Shown here: in pieces, positions 1 through 5,924 of the stretch
Layout: each line of letters starts with the position of its first letter
Numbering within the stretch: position 1 is the stretch's first letter
Assembly (NCBI GenBank): GCA_029555925.1
Contig: JAKPQU010000306.1
Location: 1-11,987, forward strand
Source of the DNA: Bacillota bacterium
GTDB taxonomy: Bacteria; Eremiobacterota; SpSt-956; JAKJGF01
Direction of reading: 5' to 3'
Length of the DNA stretch: 11,987 nt
The notes under the pieces: model-generated
Told to the model about the DNA's origin: nothing
The model's database searches: none
What the model saw: the letters and a program-made list of their open reading frames with translations, nothing else
Program-made: the position numbers and the translations under genes

Positions 1-7
1 GTAAAAA

Positions 8-148
8 GCTTCTGCCTGGCGGGCTCTGGAGAAGAAAAATTAGTTTTTTATATAGAATTAAAAATTAAATAAGGGCTAATTTATTGTCTGTAAAACAAAT
101 TAAATAAGGCAAATTATTTTTCTTCGTAAGAGCCTGTCAGGTAGAAGC
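8..148. repeat. Long imperfect inverted repeat, about 38-bp arms
   Basis: The left arm (8-46) and the reverse complement of the right arm (111-148) share the blocks GCTTCT, CCTG, GGCTCT and GAAGAAAAAT in the same order, with about 8-9 differences. The 64-bp centre is A/T-rich and carries AAATTAAATAAGG twice (62-74 and 97-109). No ORF of useful size lies inside. It could be a small non-autonomous element with terminal inverted repeats, or a large transcribed hairpin. It does not resemble the MITE-like repeat elsewhere in the window. The stretch 1-309 otherwise holds a short palindrome and a heptamer array and no gene I can support. Confidence 0.7.
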
Positions 149-171
149 TGATAAATGGTTACTAACAGCCA

Positions 172-186
172 TGACCGATACGGTCA
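172..186. repeat. Short palindrome TGACCG-ATA-CGGTCA
   Basis: Perfect 6-bp arms around a 3-bp centre. This could be an operator or a small hairpin, but no promoter or gene is obviously attached to it. Confidence 0.4.
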
Positions 187-213
187 CAACGAAAAATGAA
201 AATTTGTTCCCCC

Positions 214-241
214 CGTCACGCGTTACGCGTTACGCGTCACG
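214..241 (+). repeat. Heptamer array, 4 units (CGTYACG)
   Basis: Four contiguous 7-bp units: CGTCACG, CGTTACG, CGTTACG, CGTCACG. Each unit junction creates the palindrome ACGCGT. The array is followed by ATTCTCATATAAATTTA, similar to the sequence after the array at 5864-5891 (ATTCCCATATATTATTTA). It lies beyond the 3' end of the minus-strand acetyltransferase gene. No plus-strand gene follows at once, unlike the arrays at 1144, 1855 and 5864. Confidence 0.9.
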
Positions 242-309
242 ATTCTCATATAAATTTACCTGTAGCGGTATTTAGTAGTCTGCCTGTCCGGTGAGCCGTA
301 GGAAAAATA

Positions 310-795
310 TTATACATCTTTAAGAGATATGCCCATCCTGCGGCTTACCGTTCTGTAACCCAGCTTTTCATAGAACTCTATGGCACCTGTGTTAAATTCC
401 CATATAACAAGTGCAACCTGTTTTACTCCTTTACTTGAAGACCATTCATGGGCTTTTTCAATGAGTATTCTTCCTGCATCTGAATGGTGGAATTTACTTT
501 TTACTATCAGGTTATCAATCATGGAGTATTTCTGGGGAACTACAATAGGTAATGGAGGTGTTTCCTGTATATAAATGTGAACTAGGCCTATAATCTCTTT
601 ATCACTCTCTGCTACAAAAATGGCGGCATCTTCATTATCAATGATGCTGAATATATATTCCTCCGATCTGGCAGGTCCCTGAGTCTCACAGTAAACCTCC
701 GGTAACAGTTTATGGTGTACGGAATCCAATTCTGTAAATACATCGCATATACCTCTGTAATCTTCTTTTGTTGCAGGTCTTACGGTAAAATTCAT
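310..795 (-). CDS. GNAT-family N-acetyltransferase
   Basis: The product (161 aa) is a predicted cytoplasmic acyltransferase that moves acetyl from acetyl-CoA to an unknown amine. The N-terminus NFTVRPATKEDY is the usual GNAT opening strand. Motif A is at about 93-118 (IDNLIVKSKFHHSDAGRILIEKA); its pyrophosphate loop is altered, with HHSDAG in place of the usual R/Q-x-x-G-x-G/A. Motif B is well kept at about 127-147 (VALVIWEFNTGAIEFYEKLGY). I start at 795 because AAGGAAGGG lies 10 nt upstream. The open frame continues to 849, but the extra 18 residues would be encoded by simple heptamer repeats. A promoter-like TATAAT in the terminus of the neighbouring MITE copy points at this gene. The substrate cannot be told from sequence. 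Confidence 0.88.
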   Translation of the reverse strand: MNFTVRPATKEDYRGICDVFTELDSVHHKLLPEVYCETQGPARSEEYIFSIIDNEDAAIFVAESDKEIIGLVHIYIQETPPLPIVVPQKYSMIDNLIVKSKFHHSDAGRILIEKAHEWSSSKGVKQVALVIWEFNTGAIEFYEKLGYRTVSRRMGISLKDV

Positions 796-823
796 GTTTT
801 TTATTCCCTTCCTTATATAAGTT

Positions 824-868
824 AGTGAAAAGTGAAAAGAATAGGACATTACTCACTATTCACTCATT
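824..868. repeat. A/T-rich heptamer inverted repeat
   Basis: Left arm: AGTGAAA twice (824-837). Right arm: ACTCACT then ATTCACT (851-864). Read on the other strand, the right arm is AGTGAAT AGTGAGT, so the arms can pair imperfectly (about 10 of 12). It is the same repeat type as the hairpin at 9745-9808. It lies in the leader of the acetyltransferase gene and abuts MITE copy 1. Confidence 0.55.
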
Positions 869-894
869 ATAGTGTATTTCATAACTTATTGGAA
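866..894 (-). promoter_or_regulatory. Possible promoter for the acetyltransferase gene
   Basis: Minus strand: a poor -35 (TTCCAA, 894-889), 17-bp spacer, perfect -10 TATAAT (871-866). The -10 is the outer end of the left terminal inverted repeat of MITE copy 1, about 70 bp upstream of the chosen start codon. The weak -35 keeps confidence low. Confidence 0.35.
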
Positions 895-993
895 TTTAAA
901 TTGTCGTGACAAGTTTAATCCCTGCGCATCACGCATCACGCTTTACGCATTACGAGGTCATTAAGTATGGATTGTTATGAAACCAACTATAAT
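866..993. mobile_element. MITE-like element, copy 1 (about 128 bp)
   Basis: Terminal inverted repeats: left 866-885 ATTATAGTGTATTTCATAAC, and right 974-993, whose reverse complement is ATTATAGTTGGTTTCATAAC (17 of 20 match). The interior carries GAATTTAA, GTCGTGAC (903-910), GTTTAATCCCTG, and degenerate heptamers GCATCAC GCATCAC GCTTTAC GCATTAC (927-954). There is no ORF. Copies 2 (7454-7588) and 3 (from 11922) share the left end and centre. No clear target-site duplication was identified; a TA duplication hidden in the A/T-rich ends is possible. The spacer 850-1221 holds this element, the tandem repeat at 971 and the heptamer array at 1144, and no gene. Confidence 0.7.
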
Positions 994-1026
994 TATGAAT
1001 TGTTATGAGACTGACTGTATAATATT
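971..1026 (+). repeat. 28-bp imperfect tandem duplication of the MITE right end
   Basis: ATTGTTATGA begins both units (971 and 999). Most differences after it are transitions (ACCAACTATA versus ACTGACTGTA). Both units end in a TATAAT box (988-993 and 1018-1023). The second unit looks like a duplicated right terminus of MITE copy 1. Either TATAAT could act as a -10 for the gene at 1222, but neither has a good -35 at the right spacing. Confidence 0.55.
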
Positions 1027-1143
1027 ATAGCACTTATTTTCTCCGGTACAAATATATTTATCTGTAACATGTTTAAAATAACGATAAAAAATGCTAAACT
1101 GAATTACTGACCTGAGCATAAGCATGTGATAAAGCCTTCCTCC

Positions 1144-1166
1144 CGTCACGCGTTACGCGCGTCACG
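1144..1166 (+). repeat. Heptamer array, 3 units with a 2-bp insertion
   Basis: CGTCACG (1144-1150), CGTTACG (1151-1157), an extra CG, then CGTCACG (1160-1166). It lies 55 bp upstream of the start codon at 1222, in the same sense as that gene. Confidence 0.85.
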
Positions 1167-1221
1167 AGAGCAAATTTATGCTTACCGCTGTAATCATTTT
1201 TTATCATAAGGAGATGAGTTT

Positions 1222-1749
1222 ATGTATGGTGCCGACCAGAAAAAACATATGTTCTGGCATATTATCGTTATTGTTATTATGGTAATTCTTTTAATTCCGT
1301 ATATTACGCAGAAAATGTATTTCGGTCTGCTGGATTTTGTAAATCTGTGTTTTCATGAAGCAGGTCATTTCATCTTTGCTCTGACAGGAAATGAATTTAT
1401 TCATGTCTCAGGCGGAACTGCCGGGCAACTTTTTGTACCTGCAGCTTTTTTTATATATTTTTTCAGAAAGAAAGATTATGGTGCTTTTTTCTTCAGTCTT
1501 TTCTGGTTTTTTGAAAATTTTATAAATATTTCTATCTATATGGCAGATGCACCTTATCAGCAACTTCCCCTTCTCGGAGGAGACGGAGTAGTCCATGACT
1601 GGGTTTATCTATGTGCTGAACTGAAATGTCTCAGATCTATAGAAGGTCTTGCCATGATAGTAAAAGCCATTGGTGTTATGGGTATGTTGGCTTCCGTAAT
1701 GGGGCTTGGTGTGTTTACTTTTTACCGGGATAGTCAGACAAATTCTTAA
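1222..1749 (+). CDS. Membrane HExxH protein, M50-like metallopeptidase family
   Basis: The product (175 aa) is a predicted inner-membrane protein. A hydrophobic helix at about 13-28 is followed by HEAGH at 45-49, the zinc-binding and catalytic motif of HExxH metallopeptidases. Further family-like blocks are SGGTAGQLFVP (63-73), a second hydrophobic stretch about 71-106, YMADA (106-110), LLGGD (117-121) and HDW (125-127). A last helix is at about 146-167. H125 or D126 could supply the third metal ligand. The layout resembles uncharacterised M50B-like proteins found in many phyla. No substrate is known. AAGGAG at 1208-1213, 8 nt before ATG, fixes the start. It is transcribed alone or read through into the kinase gene; a weak hairpin follows it. 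Confidence 0.8.
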   Translation: MYGADQKKHMFWHIIVIVIMVILLIPYITQKMYFGLLDFVNLCFHEAGHFIFALTGNEFIHVSGGTAGQLFVPAAFFIYFFRKKDYGAFFFSLFWFFENFINISIYMADAPYQQLPLLGGDGVVHDWVYLCAELKCLRSIEGLAMIVKAIGVMGMLASVMGLGVFTFYRDSQTNS

Positions 1750-1774
1750 TAATTCAGGATAATTTGAATTTTAT

Positions 1775-1803
1775 TCCTGTTTTTGACAGGACTAAATTTT
1801 TAT
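1775..1803 (+). terminator. Weak hairpin with T-run after the M50-like gene
   Basis: TCCTGT (1775-1780), loop TTTTG, ACAGGA (1786-1791), then CTAAATTTTTAT. The stem is only 6 bp, so it is a weak intrinsic terminator at best. Confidence 0.4.
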
Positions 1804-1808
1804 ATAAA
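1783..1808 (+). promoter_or_regulatory. Possible promoter upstream of the kinase gene
   Basis: A consensus -35 TTGACA lies at 1783-1788 inside the terminator-like hairpin. The A/T-rich TATATAAAG (1801-1809) follows, but the best -10 matches sit at 14 bp (TATAAA) or 16 bp (TAAAGA), so the fit is imperfect. Confidence 0.3.
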
Positions 1809-1854
1809 GAATTTATTATGGTTGGTATCAGAACTTTTCCCGGTTTATTCCTCG

Positions 1855-1875
1855 CGTCACGCGTCACGCGTCACG
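1855..1875 (+). repeat. Heptamer array, 3 perfect CGTCACG units
   Basis: Three identical contiguous units ending 30 bp before the kinase-fusion start codon, in the same sense as the gene. Confidence 0.9.
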
Positions 1876-1905
1876 AAATCTTTAAAGAATAATGGTGATT
1901 GAATT

Positions 1906-3921
1906 ATGATATACTGTCTGAGTTGCTGTAATAAAAATGATGATAAAGCAAAAATATGTAATTCCTGTTCTTCCAGTCTGGAATTCTGTCCGAGAGATAA
2001 AATAAAAAAAGAGATAGTACTCGGTGATAGATACAAATTGATATCACCCCTTCAAAAAGGAGGCATGGGTGAATTATATGCAGCCCTTGATAAAAGGCTT
2101 AACTGTGTCTGTGCCGTAAAGCTTCTTTATTTTGATTCACTTTCAGATGAAGAAAAAGATTACAGGGTGACAAGATTCAAGTCTGAAGTAGAAATTCTTG
2201 CAAGATTGCGCCATCCCGCTTTACCTCATGTGCTTGATTATTTTCTCGAAGACGATAAATATTATCTTGTTATGGATTATATTCCCGGTAATGATCTGCT
2301 CACCATAATGGAAAAGGAAAGAAAAAGATCTCTCGAAGAAGACAGGGTTATTAACTGGGCTCTGACTCTATGTGATGTACTGGATTATCTTCACAATAAC
2401 AAACCTCAGATTATATACAGAGACTTAAAACCTGATAATGTAATGCTTAGAGCCAGAGATAATCAGATAATCCTCATAGATTTCGGTACTGCAAAAACTA
2501 CAGACAGAGTGACAAGACGCCAGACAGCTATAGGAACGGTAGGTTATGCACCGCCCGAGCAGTATTCGGGCATACAGGATGTGAGAAGTGATATCTATGC
2601 TCTGGGAGCCACTATTTATCATCTCGTAAGCGGCACCATGCCTGTAATGCCTTTTGAATTCAAACCTGTAAGAAGGGTAAATTCCTCTGTTTCTACCAGA
2701 CTTGAAGCAATATTGATAAAAGCCCTTCAAAAAGAAGTGGAAGATAGATATCAGACTGCAAAAGACCTCAAGAAGGATCTTATGTCGGTAATTTCTATGG
2801 AAGAGGAAAAACCTACTGTCATAAAACTACCACCGGCTGAAAAAGAAGAAAAATGGGATCTTCTCGGAAGAATAAAAAAGAATATTGTAGATTCTTTGAA
2901 TAAATTGAAAAGAGAATTTTATACTCATAAAAAGATAAAGGTTTTTCTTGTAGAAAGTTCAGTAACCCAGAGTCTTTCCTGCAGAAAAGCTATTGAAAAC
3001 TCTGTTGATATAGAAGTAATCGAATATGCTTCCACAGGTGAAGAATGTCTCGGGAAACTTAATAAATCCCGTGAAAAACCAGATGTAATCTTAATGGATA
3101 TATCGGTATCGGATAAAAGCAGTATCGATGTAATAAGCAAGATAAAAGGTACCATGCCCTCTGCCAGAATAATAGTGCTCAGTTCCCAGGACCTTGACAG
3201 GGATACGGTTTTGAATTCTCTTAAAGCCGGAGTGGCAGGTTATGTTTTAAAGAAAGAAGGCCATGAAAATATACTGGAAAGTATAAGGAAAGCTGCACAG
3301 GGCGGTACACCTATAGAATCTGAAGTTGTTTCATATCTCCTTGATGAATTTGTAAATAAAACGAGAGAGCCTAAAGAAGCAGAACTGACAGGATTTGACG
3401 GATTTGAACTGGAAATACTTGATATGTTTGATTTACTTGTCGAATTCTGTTCCTGTGAGGTCACGGGAAAACTATCCATTAAATCCCCCCTTGAAGACGG
3501 CGATATATATGTGGAGAAAGGTAATATAACCCACTGTGTTTACGGTCAGATTACAGGGGAAGAAGCTTTCTATCAATCGGTAAACTGGGTTATCGGAAAA
3601 GGAAGATTTTATGCCGGAGAAACACCTGATAAGAGAACAATAAATATTCCTACTGATGAACTTCTTACCGAGGTTCTGAAAAGGAAGGAACAGTTTGTAA
3701 AGATAAGAGAAGTGGTAAAATCCCTTGATGATATTTTTAAAGTTCAACTGTCTACTTCTGCCATAGTTACAGTTCAGTCTGAATATTTGTATATACTGTT
3801 TCATCTGGATGAAAAGAAAACTGTAAGAGATGTGATGAAAGGCTCCGGCAAGACCTATTTCGATGTAGGAAAAGCAATCTATGAGCTGGTAGCCGCCGGT
3901 ATGGTAAAAAAAGTGCAGTAA
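1906..3921 (+). CDS. Zinc ribbon - Ser/Thr kinase - receiver - PATAN fusion protein
   Basis: A 671-aa soluble signalling protein. Domains in order: a zinc ribbon (C4-x2-C7 and C18-x2-C21); a PknB-type kinase at about 43-295 with glycine loop GGMG (52-55), K72, YRDLKPDN (171-178), DFG (192-194) and APPE (215-218); a charged linker; a NarL-like receiver at about 343-470 with phosphoacceptor D398, S426 and K449; a DUF4388/PATAN domain at about 498-595; and a C-terminal region (605-671) that looks winged-helix-like. The catalytic residues are all present, so kinase activity is expected. HRD is YRD, which is tolerated in bacterial kinases. The receiver's acidic pair is E350-S351, so its metal binding may be weak. 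Only a poor Shine-Dalgarno (GGTGAT, 1894-1899) precedes ATG. There is no transmembrane segment. The exported protein 24 bp downstream is probably co-transcribed. Confidence 0.93.
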   Translation: MIYCLSCCNKNDDKAKICNSCSSSLEFCPRDKIKKEIVLGDRYKLISPLQKGGMGELYAALDKRLNCVCAVKLLYFDSLSDEEKDYRVTRFKSEVEILARLRHPALPHVLDYFLEDDKYYLVMDYIPGNDLLTIMEKERKRSLEEDRVINWALTLCDVLDYLHNNKPQIIYRDLKPDNVMLRARDNQIILIDFGTAKTTDRVTRRQTAIGTVGYAPPEQYSGIQDVRSDIYALGATIYHLVSGTMPVMPFEFKPVRRVNSSVSTRLEAILIKALQKEVEDRYQTAKDLKKDLMSVISMEEEKPTVIKLPPAEKEEKWDLLGRIKKNIVDSLNKLKREFYTHKKIKVFLVESSVTQSLSCRKAIENSVDIEVIEYASTGEECLGKLNKSREKPDVILMDISVSDKSSIDVISKIKGTMPSARIIVLSSQDLDRDTVLNSLKAGVAGYVLKKEGHENILESIRKAAQGGTPIESEVVSYLLDEFVNKTREPKEAELTGFDGFELEILDMFDLLVEFCSCEVTGKLSIKSPLEDGDIYVEKGNITHCVYGQITGEEAFYQSVNWVIGKGRFYAGETPDKRTINIPTDELLTEVLKRKEQFVKIREVVKSLDDIFKVQLSTSAIVTVQSEYLYILFHLDEKKTVRDVMKGSGKTYFDVGKAIYELVAAGMVKKVQ

Positions 3922-3945
3922 TTATTTAGAAAAAAGGTAACAGTA

Positions 3946-4878
3946 TTGAATTTTTTCAGGGTTATTTTTATCATATTTATAATTTCTTCCTTCTTATGTT
4001 CAATCATGAAATATGCAGAAGGAAAGCCATTGCAAAAAGCTCTCTGGGTATGGAATACATCTGAGATTCTTGCAGGTTCTTCTGAAAGAGAGGAATTTTT
4101 ATCATTTCTGTCTCATGAGGAATTTACCTGTATATTTCTGCAGATACCGGGAGATTTTGCTATGAAAACCAATAATATTCGCAGTCTCATTTCAGACCTT
4201 TCTTTGATAAATGTAAAAGTCTATGCCCTGGATGGAAATAAAGATTATGCTCTTCCAGAATACCATGGTCAGGTTCTGGAAAAAGTAGATGAGATTATCC
4301 TCTATAACGAAGAGTCGGAAAGAAATGAAAAATTTTACGGTATTCAATATGATATAGAACCTTATCTGTTACCGGAGTTTAAAACAGAGAAGCAGGCATG
4401 GATTTTAGAGCATTATATTGAACTGTTCATGGAAATATCAGACAGAATCTCCGGAAAAGATCTTGTGTTCAGTGCAGCTATACCTTTCTGGTTTGATTCT
4501 CCCGATCCATATACAAAACAGATAAGAACTGTGACAGTTGACGGACTGAAAAAACCTCTCATGGAACAAATAATAGATGTGACAGATAATATTGCTATTA
4601 TGGATTACAGGACTGTAGCAGATGGGAATAATGGTATTATAGCACTTGCGCAGAATGAATTATCTTATGCTTCTTTAAAAAATAAAGAAGTTTTTATAGG
4701 ACTTGAGACAAAACCTCTCTCTGATGACAATCTCAGCTTTGCCGCTATAGGTCTGACCGGTTTAAAATCAGTTATGGAAGAAGCAAAAAAGAAATTAATG
4801 GACTATAATTCTTTCTCCGGTTTTGCCATACATGAATACAGGAGTTATAAAAACCTTGTGAAGAAAGAGAATCTTTAA
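3946..4878 (+). CDS. Exported TIM-barrel protein, GH18-like
   Basis: A 310-aa protein with an N-terminal signal peptide (hydrophobic residues 4-20) and no canonical lipobox. Eight strand-like segments in TIM-barrel order are visible: KALWVWN (31), CIFLQI (62), VKVYALDG (90), FYGIQYDIEPY (130), LVFSAAIPFWF (173), NIAIMDYR (215), VFIGLET (249) and FAIHEYRSY (293). D136 and E138 in the strand-4 motif resemble the DxE end of the GH18 signature, and IMDYR recalls the GH18 strand-6 M-x-Y motif. A polysaccharide- or peptidoglycan-active hydrolase is therefore plausible, but the family is not one I can name. The start is TTG: AAAGG lies 8 nt upstream, and the signal peptide would be lost from the next ATG (residue 21). 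It lies 24 bp after the kinase fusion. Confidence 0.75.
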   Translation: MNFFRVIFIIFIISSFLCSIMKYAEGKPLQKALWVWNTSEILAGSSEREEFLSFLSHEEFTCIFLQIPGDFAMKTNNIRSLISDLSLINVKVYALDGNKDYALPEYHGQVLEKVDEIILYNEESERNEKFYGIQYDIEPYLLPEFKTEKQAWILEHYIELFMEISDRISGKDLVFSAAIPFWFDSPDPYTKQIRTVTVDGLKKPLMEQIIDVTDNIAIMDYRTVADGNNGIIALAQNELSYASLKNKEVFIGLETKPLSDDNLSFAAIGLTGLKSVMEEAKKKLMDYNSFSGFAIHEYRSYKNLVKKENL

Positions 4879-4939
4879 TGGAAATAATTCCGGGCTATAT
4901 TAGAGAAATAAAGAATAGCAAATTCTCCGGAAATATCTA

Positions 4940-4967
4940 TTGACTATTTAAAAAAAAAATATATACT
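4940..4967 (+). promoter_or_regulatory. Distal promoter P1 upstream of the XRE-cyclase gene
   Basis: TTGACT (4940-4945), 16-bp spacer, TATACT (4962-4967): 5 of 6 matches in each box. The predicted transcription start falls inside the palindrome that follows directly. It would give a leader of about 110 nt. Confidence 0.6.
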
Positions 4968-4988
4968 TAAAATTCCATTGGAATTTTA
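4968..4988. promoter_or_regulatory. Perfect palindrome, candidate operator
   Basis: TAAAATTCC, centre ATT, GGAATTTTA: perfect 9-bp arms touching the -10 box of P1. Its position over the predicted start site suits a repressor site. The XRE protein encoded at 5083 is the obvious candidate, but this is inference. Confidence 0.55.
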
Positions 4989-5030
4989 CTTTACACAAGA
5001 GACACGTTACAGGAATCAACTATGTCTTCA

Positions 5031-5059
5031 TTGATTTTTACTCTTATGCTCTATATAAT
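5031..5059 (+). promoter_or_regulatory. Proximal promoter P2 upstream of the XRE-cyclase gene
   Basis: TTGATT (5031-5036), 17-bp spacer, perfect TATAAT (5054-5059). The start site would be near 5066, about 17 nt before ATG, leaving room for the AGGGA ribosome site at 5072-5076. Confidence 0.6.
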
Positions 5060-5082
5060 GTTATCAGATACAGGGAAATATT

Positions 5083-5823
5083 ATGGACTTAAAAAAACTC
5101 GGTTCCAGAATTAAAACATCCCGTGAAAAAAGGAGATTGAAACAGACAGATATTGCAGGCGCTTTACAGATCAGTGCCCAGGCTGTGTCAAAATGGGAAA
5201 GAGGAGAGAATGCCCCTGATATCTCTGTTCTGGTAGAACTGTCCAGACTGCTCGGTGTAAGTGTTGAATGGCTTCTGGGAGGAACTATGGCGGAAACAGA
5301 CACATTTAATGCCACTGTATTCTGCACCGGTATTAACGGTTTTGCCGGTAAAGCTACTTTAATGGCACCGAAGGAACTTGCTTTATGGATGAATATTATC
5401 CATTATACAGTTACCGAAGCAGTGAAGAGATTTGACGGAGTTCCTGTAAAATATATAGGAGATGGTTTTCTTGGTTTTTTTACAGGCATAAATCATGAAG
5501 CGAGAGCACTGGAAGCAGCTAAAGAGAGCAGAAGATTGCTCAATATGCATGGGCTGATAATCACTCTCCATAAAGGCGATATTTTTCTCGGTCTTATGGG
5601 ACATCCTGATTATGAAAGACCTGATATAATAGGTGAAACTGTTAATACAGCTTTTCTTGTCATGCCATGGGTGGCAAAAAACTGTAAAACAGGTACAGGT
5701 CTTACAGATGCTGTGATGAATGAGCTGGCAGAAAGGGAAGAGTTTGTTAAATGCGGTGAGTTTTTTATCTCACATAATGAAACCCCGGTTATTATTTATG
5801 AACCTTTTATAGAAAAATTGTAA
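5083..5823 (+). CDS. XRE-type regulator with degenerate class III nucleotide cyclase domain
   Basis: A 246-aa protein. Residues 5-66 are a Cro/CI-type helix-turn-helix ([23 protein letters not shown]). Residues 75-243 match the class III cyclase fold: FCTGINGF (80-87), [11 protein letters not shown] (123-133), [12 protein letters not shown] (162-173) and [11 protein letters not shown] (181-191). K123 and D181 sit where adenylate cyclases hold their adenine-selecting Lys and Asp, and metal ligand D127 is kept. The first metal Asp is Gly (G83), and the transition-state Arg, four residues after N188, is Leu (L192). The domain is therefore probably catalytically dead and may bind an adenine nucleotide to control DNA binding. 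AGGGA 6 nt before ATG sets the start. SAH hydrolase follows after 101 bp on the same strand. Confidence 0.85.
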   Translation: MDLKKLGSRIKTSREKRRLKQTDIAGALQISAQAVSKWERGENAPDISVLVELSRLLGVSVEWLLGGTMAETDTFNATVFCTGINGFAGKATLMAPKELALWMNIIHYTVTEAVKRFDGVPVKYIGDGFLGFFTGINHEARALEAAKESRRLLNMHGLIITLHKGDIFLGLMGHPDYERPDIIGETVNTAFLVMPWVAKNCKTGTGLTDAVMNELAEREEFVKCGEFFISHNETPVIIYEPFIEKL

Positions 5824-5863
5824 CCACCGACATGATTTTGATTACAGGTGATTGGAACAGACC

Positions 5864-5891
5864 CGTCACGCGTCACGCGTCACGCGTCACG
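5864..5891 (+). repeat. Heptamer array, 4 perfect CGTCACG units
   Basis: Four identical contiguous units, ending 33 bp before the true ATG of SAH hydrolase, in the same sense as the gene. Read as codons in the SAH hydrolase frame it gives residues VTRHASRVT, which would wrongly extend the predicted protein upstream. Confidence 0.92.
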
Positions 5892-5924
5892 ATTCCCATA
5901 TATTATTTAAGAGGAGGTCTTAAT

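Noticed and set aside
171..275. Short ORF reading MTDTVTTKNEN and then through the heptamer array
   Set aside because: There is no ribosome site, it runs through a repeat array that is found elsewhere in noncoding leaders, and it shows no family features.
796..849. Extended N-terminus of the acetyltransferase (18 extra residues)
   Set aside because: The extension is encoded by AGTGAAA-type repeats. The start at 795 has a ribosome site and begins with the normal GNAT strand.
214..1875. CRISPR array, because of repeated GC-rich units
   Set aside because: Units are 7 bp, contiguous and without spacers; no cas genes are present.
4876..4935. Hairpin-like AATTCCGG ... CCGGAAAT as a terminator after the TIM-barrel gene
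   Set aside because: The arms are short and about 30 nt apart, and no T-run follows.
5022..5114. Possible 30-codon leader peptide with AGGA 7 nt upstream, overlapping the XRE-cyclase start
   Set aside because: It overlaps promoter P2 and the regulator's first codons in another frame, and its composition looks random. Nothing beyond a spaced AGGA supports it.
5824..5924. SAH or SAM riboswitch upstream of ahcY
   Set aside because: I looked because of the gene's function. The 101-bp leader contains the heptamer array and a ribosome site, and no recognisable riboswitch core.
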